Below, piece by piece: positions 61,998-64,000 of a stretch of DNA of 64,000 nucleotides. The translations under genes and the position numbers were made by a program. The notes under the pieces were generated by a model. That model had not been told where the DNA came from. It did no database searches and was given only the letters and a program-made list of their open reading frames with translations. This DNA comes from Solenopsis invicta (taxonomy: Eukaryota; Arthropoda; Insecta; Hymenoptera; Formicidae). Each line of letters begins with the position of its first letter. Within the stretch, counting starts at the first letter, position 1. Location: the NCBI RefSeq assembly GCF_016802725.1, contig NC_052668.1, positions 19,152,501-19,216,500 of the forward strand, read 5' to 3'.

Positions 61998-64000
61998 TCA
62001 TAGCTCCGCTGTATTCAATTCTTGTTTCGAGCCCAGGCCTTCGTTCGTGAAAATGTCAAATTCTTCTCGACTCGTGAGAGCGTTACGGACGTCGTTCAGC
62101 GTAATGGCTTTGGGACACCTGTAAATCAATGAGATACAAATAGATTGTTGTTTGACATACGAAATATAGTAAAAGTGCGCAAAAGTTAATAATTACTCAT
62201 TTCCGCTGTTTCTTTCCCAAGCTTTTGCCAACGACGATCGAGCAAGATCCTCCACGAAACATTCAACAACCTGAACACAATTGTGACAATGTAATTTTTA
62301 CCTTAATGCAAAAGTGTCAGTGCAATTAACATCAGAAATAATCTTTACCTTTATCATTACGCGACTAGCTGCACAATATAGAACACCAGGGACAATCTCC
62401 TCCGGTCCGATCTTGATGCCGATATCTCGCGCGGTGTCACATACAAAATTGTGTAATGGCAACAGATTTTCGTCAAGTTCAATCGGTATTAACGTAGAAC
62501 CGCTTGAACAATTGCTAATCTGGTTACTGTCGTCTCTTCTCCGATCAATTGCGATTCTACGCGAACTCTCCTCGACAGTCTCGACGTCGATGTCTTCGTC
62601 ATCGGTACAATTATCTGTCGACTGACGATTCGGTTCTTGTTGGCAGGTCTCCAGCCACTTGTGTAACGCAATCGGTTCCGTGCACGTGGAGAAGATTGCC
62701 GTGGATGTCGTGACATCGTCGTGATGTAGCTTTTTCGTTCCAGCTGTTTCTTGCACGCCGAAAGCACTCCGACTCGGAGTGTAGCCGTGCAGTCTCGTCC
62801 ATAGTATGATCTCTTTGATGCTCCATAGCTGATCGCTCGGGATCGATTTCATTTGTAGAAGGTCTTTGATCGTCTTCGCGCGGTACCATTCTATGGCTCG
62901 CTGTTTCCCGACGTTGTACGTCTGGTACTCGTCGCTGCAACACGCGTAAGGATGCAAGCGTCTATACTCGGGATCGCGAGCGTCCTGCGTAACGATCGGC
63001 AAGCGGCGCACGATGAATCGTATCAGCGCCTCCGGTTCGGTGATATTCACGGTGTCGATCGTGCGAAGAACCGCTTCGTACAGATCCCTCTTACTTTGGA
63101 TTTTGAACTTATCCTTGCCCAGAGTAATTTTTGGCCGCTGCACCGTCGTCTTCTCCGATCTCGCGTTTAATGCGGACTCTTGCTTGCCGGGAATCGAGGA
63201 AACCCCCTTCGCCGTCCCGGCGACGTTGTAATTGTATCGCGGATTGCACGTGTCCGCTATCTTCAAAATTGGCACGTTCTCGTTGACGTTCAGTAACAGA
63301 CTGTTAGTACCTTTCAGCTTGAATACAGAAGTTTTTTTGTTGTTAATTGCGTCTTCCTGTTGCGTGTTCACCTTGACGTTATGCTGTTTCTTCAGGATGC
63401 TCACGCCCTGAGGAACGCGTACGTTCAGCTTCGCGACGCTACCGTCCCGCGGAACGGAAACTCTCACATCGCCATCGACGAATACCTTCGAGTTTTCGTT
63501 AGACCTCGATGGAAGGAGACTCGTAAAATCTACAGGTATCGATTTTTTGTCCTTCAAGAGGAGGACATGTTTACTGGTCGAAGATGTCAATATGTTCGAC
63601 GATGGTATGGAGATTTGTAAAGGTTTTAAGTGCGAATTGCAAATTTCCGAAGAACTTGCGGCTTTCTGTAAATTATCGAAATGATCAAACGAAGCATCAG
63701 ACGACCTGAGGGCACCATTGATCGTCACAGTGCGTTTGGTCGAGGTAGTTTCTAAAATCTTTAAAGCACTCTCTTTCTTCAAACTTTTTGTCCGTAAAAA
63801 TTTATCCGTATCGAACGATACATGCTTCTGACTATCGTTCTCTTGGAATGTGGAATTTGACGCCACTAACGTATCATTTATCGTCGCATTTAAAAATTCT
63901 AAAGGCTGGTGGTTGCTGGAAGACTGAATGTCACCATTAAATCTATTCGAGGTAGCCGTTATATCAGATTTCTTTTTGTTATTCTTAACTGGCGAATCGA
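61998..64000 (-). CDS. YEATS2-like protein, C-terminal part (5' end outside window)
   Basis: YEATS2 (D12 in Drosophila) is a subunit of the ATAC histone-acetyltransferase complex. Three exons are visible: 64000-62349 (open to the window edge), 62270-62197 and 62118-61998, giving 614 codons plus stop with consistent phases. The first ~260 residues are Ser/Lys-rich and probably disordered. A conserved block follows: FIVRRLPIVTQDARDPEYRR, HPYACCSDEYQTYNVGKQRA and IEWYRAKTIKDLLQ. The last ~100 residues (NFVCDTARDIGIKIGPEEIV, SRVMIKVVECFVEDLARSSL, ECPKAITLNDVRNALTSREE) look like a histone fold, as described at the YEATS2 C-terminus. The N-terminal YEATS domain would lie beyond 64,000, so the name rests on this part only. 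The stop is 150 bp from the convergent ACE stop. Confidence 0.7.

Noticed and set aside
1..64000. CRISPR arrays, tRNA or rRNA genes and virus-derived genes
   Set aside because: Repeats seen are microsatellites or fold-back elements without regular spacers; no cloverleaf, rRNA block or viral protein signature was recognised by eye.

Overview
The window is a piece of an insect nuclear genome. All six recognisable protein-coding loci have GT-AG introns, and their products match animal families with insect-like versions: a heterotrimeric G-protein alpha-s subunit, a C/EBP-gamma bZIP factor, a Paf1-like protein, an ankyrin-repeat DHHC palmitoyltransferase, ELMO/Ced-12, a secreted single-domain ACE-type peptidase and a YEATS2-like protein. 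CpG-rich intergenic DNA and very abundant GA/CT microsatellites would fit a hymenopteran, probably an ant; that is inference, not proof.

Layout. Positions 1-1.6 kb hold AT-rich ORF fragments, one resembling a decayed FLYWCH-type zinc finger. From 38,149 back to 3,921 (minus strand) lies one complete G-alpha-s gene: ten coding exons, 381 codons, spread over 34 kb. Its introns hold most of the repeats: a family of small inverted-repeat elements whose ends read CACTGAG, a four-copy dispersed repeat of about 0.5 kb, two long imperfect hairpins, a 404-bp terminal-inverted-repeat element with a perfect 8-bp target duplication, and many microsatellites. The G-alpha-s start codon is preceded (38.2-40.3 kb) by a GC-rich, triplet-repeat-rich flank.

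From 42.5 kb on the window becomes gene-dense. C/EBP-gamma (minus, 120 aa, three exons) is followed by a Paf1-like locus (minus, 49,021-47,094) that keeps its introns and central domain but carries a nonsense codon, a 2-base deletion, a missing internal segment and a frame-broken RS-rich tail. It is best read as a decaying paralog. Next come the palmitoyltransferase (plus, 50,945-53,264), ELMO (minus, 57,258-54,007, 719 aa), the ACE-like peptidase (plus, 58,425-61,847, 618 aa) and the C-terminal 614 residues of YEATS2 (minus, 64,000-61,998, running off the window).

The genes do not form one pathway. G-alpha-s and ELMO are signalling components (cAMP; Rac activation with DOCK partners), C/EBP-gamma, Paf1 and YEATS2 act in transcription or chromatin, and the palmitoyltransferase modifies membrane proteins. 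Two convergent pairs (palmitoyltransferase/ELMO and ACE/YEATS2) have close 3' ends. ELMO and ACE are divergent, with about 1.2 kb between start codons. I traced all exon junctions by hand and checked them by codon phase; no similarity search was possible. I found no convincing RNA gene, CRISPR array or virus-derived gene.
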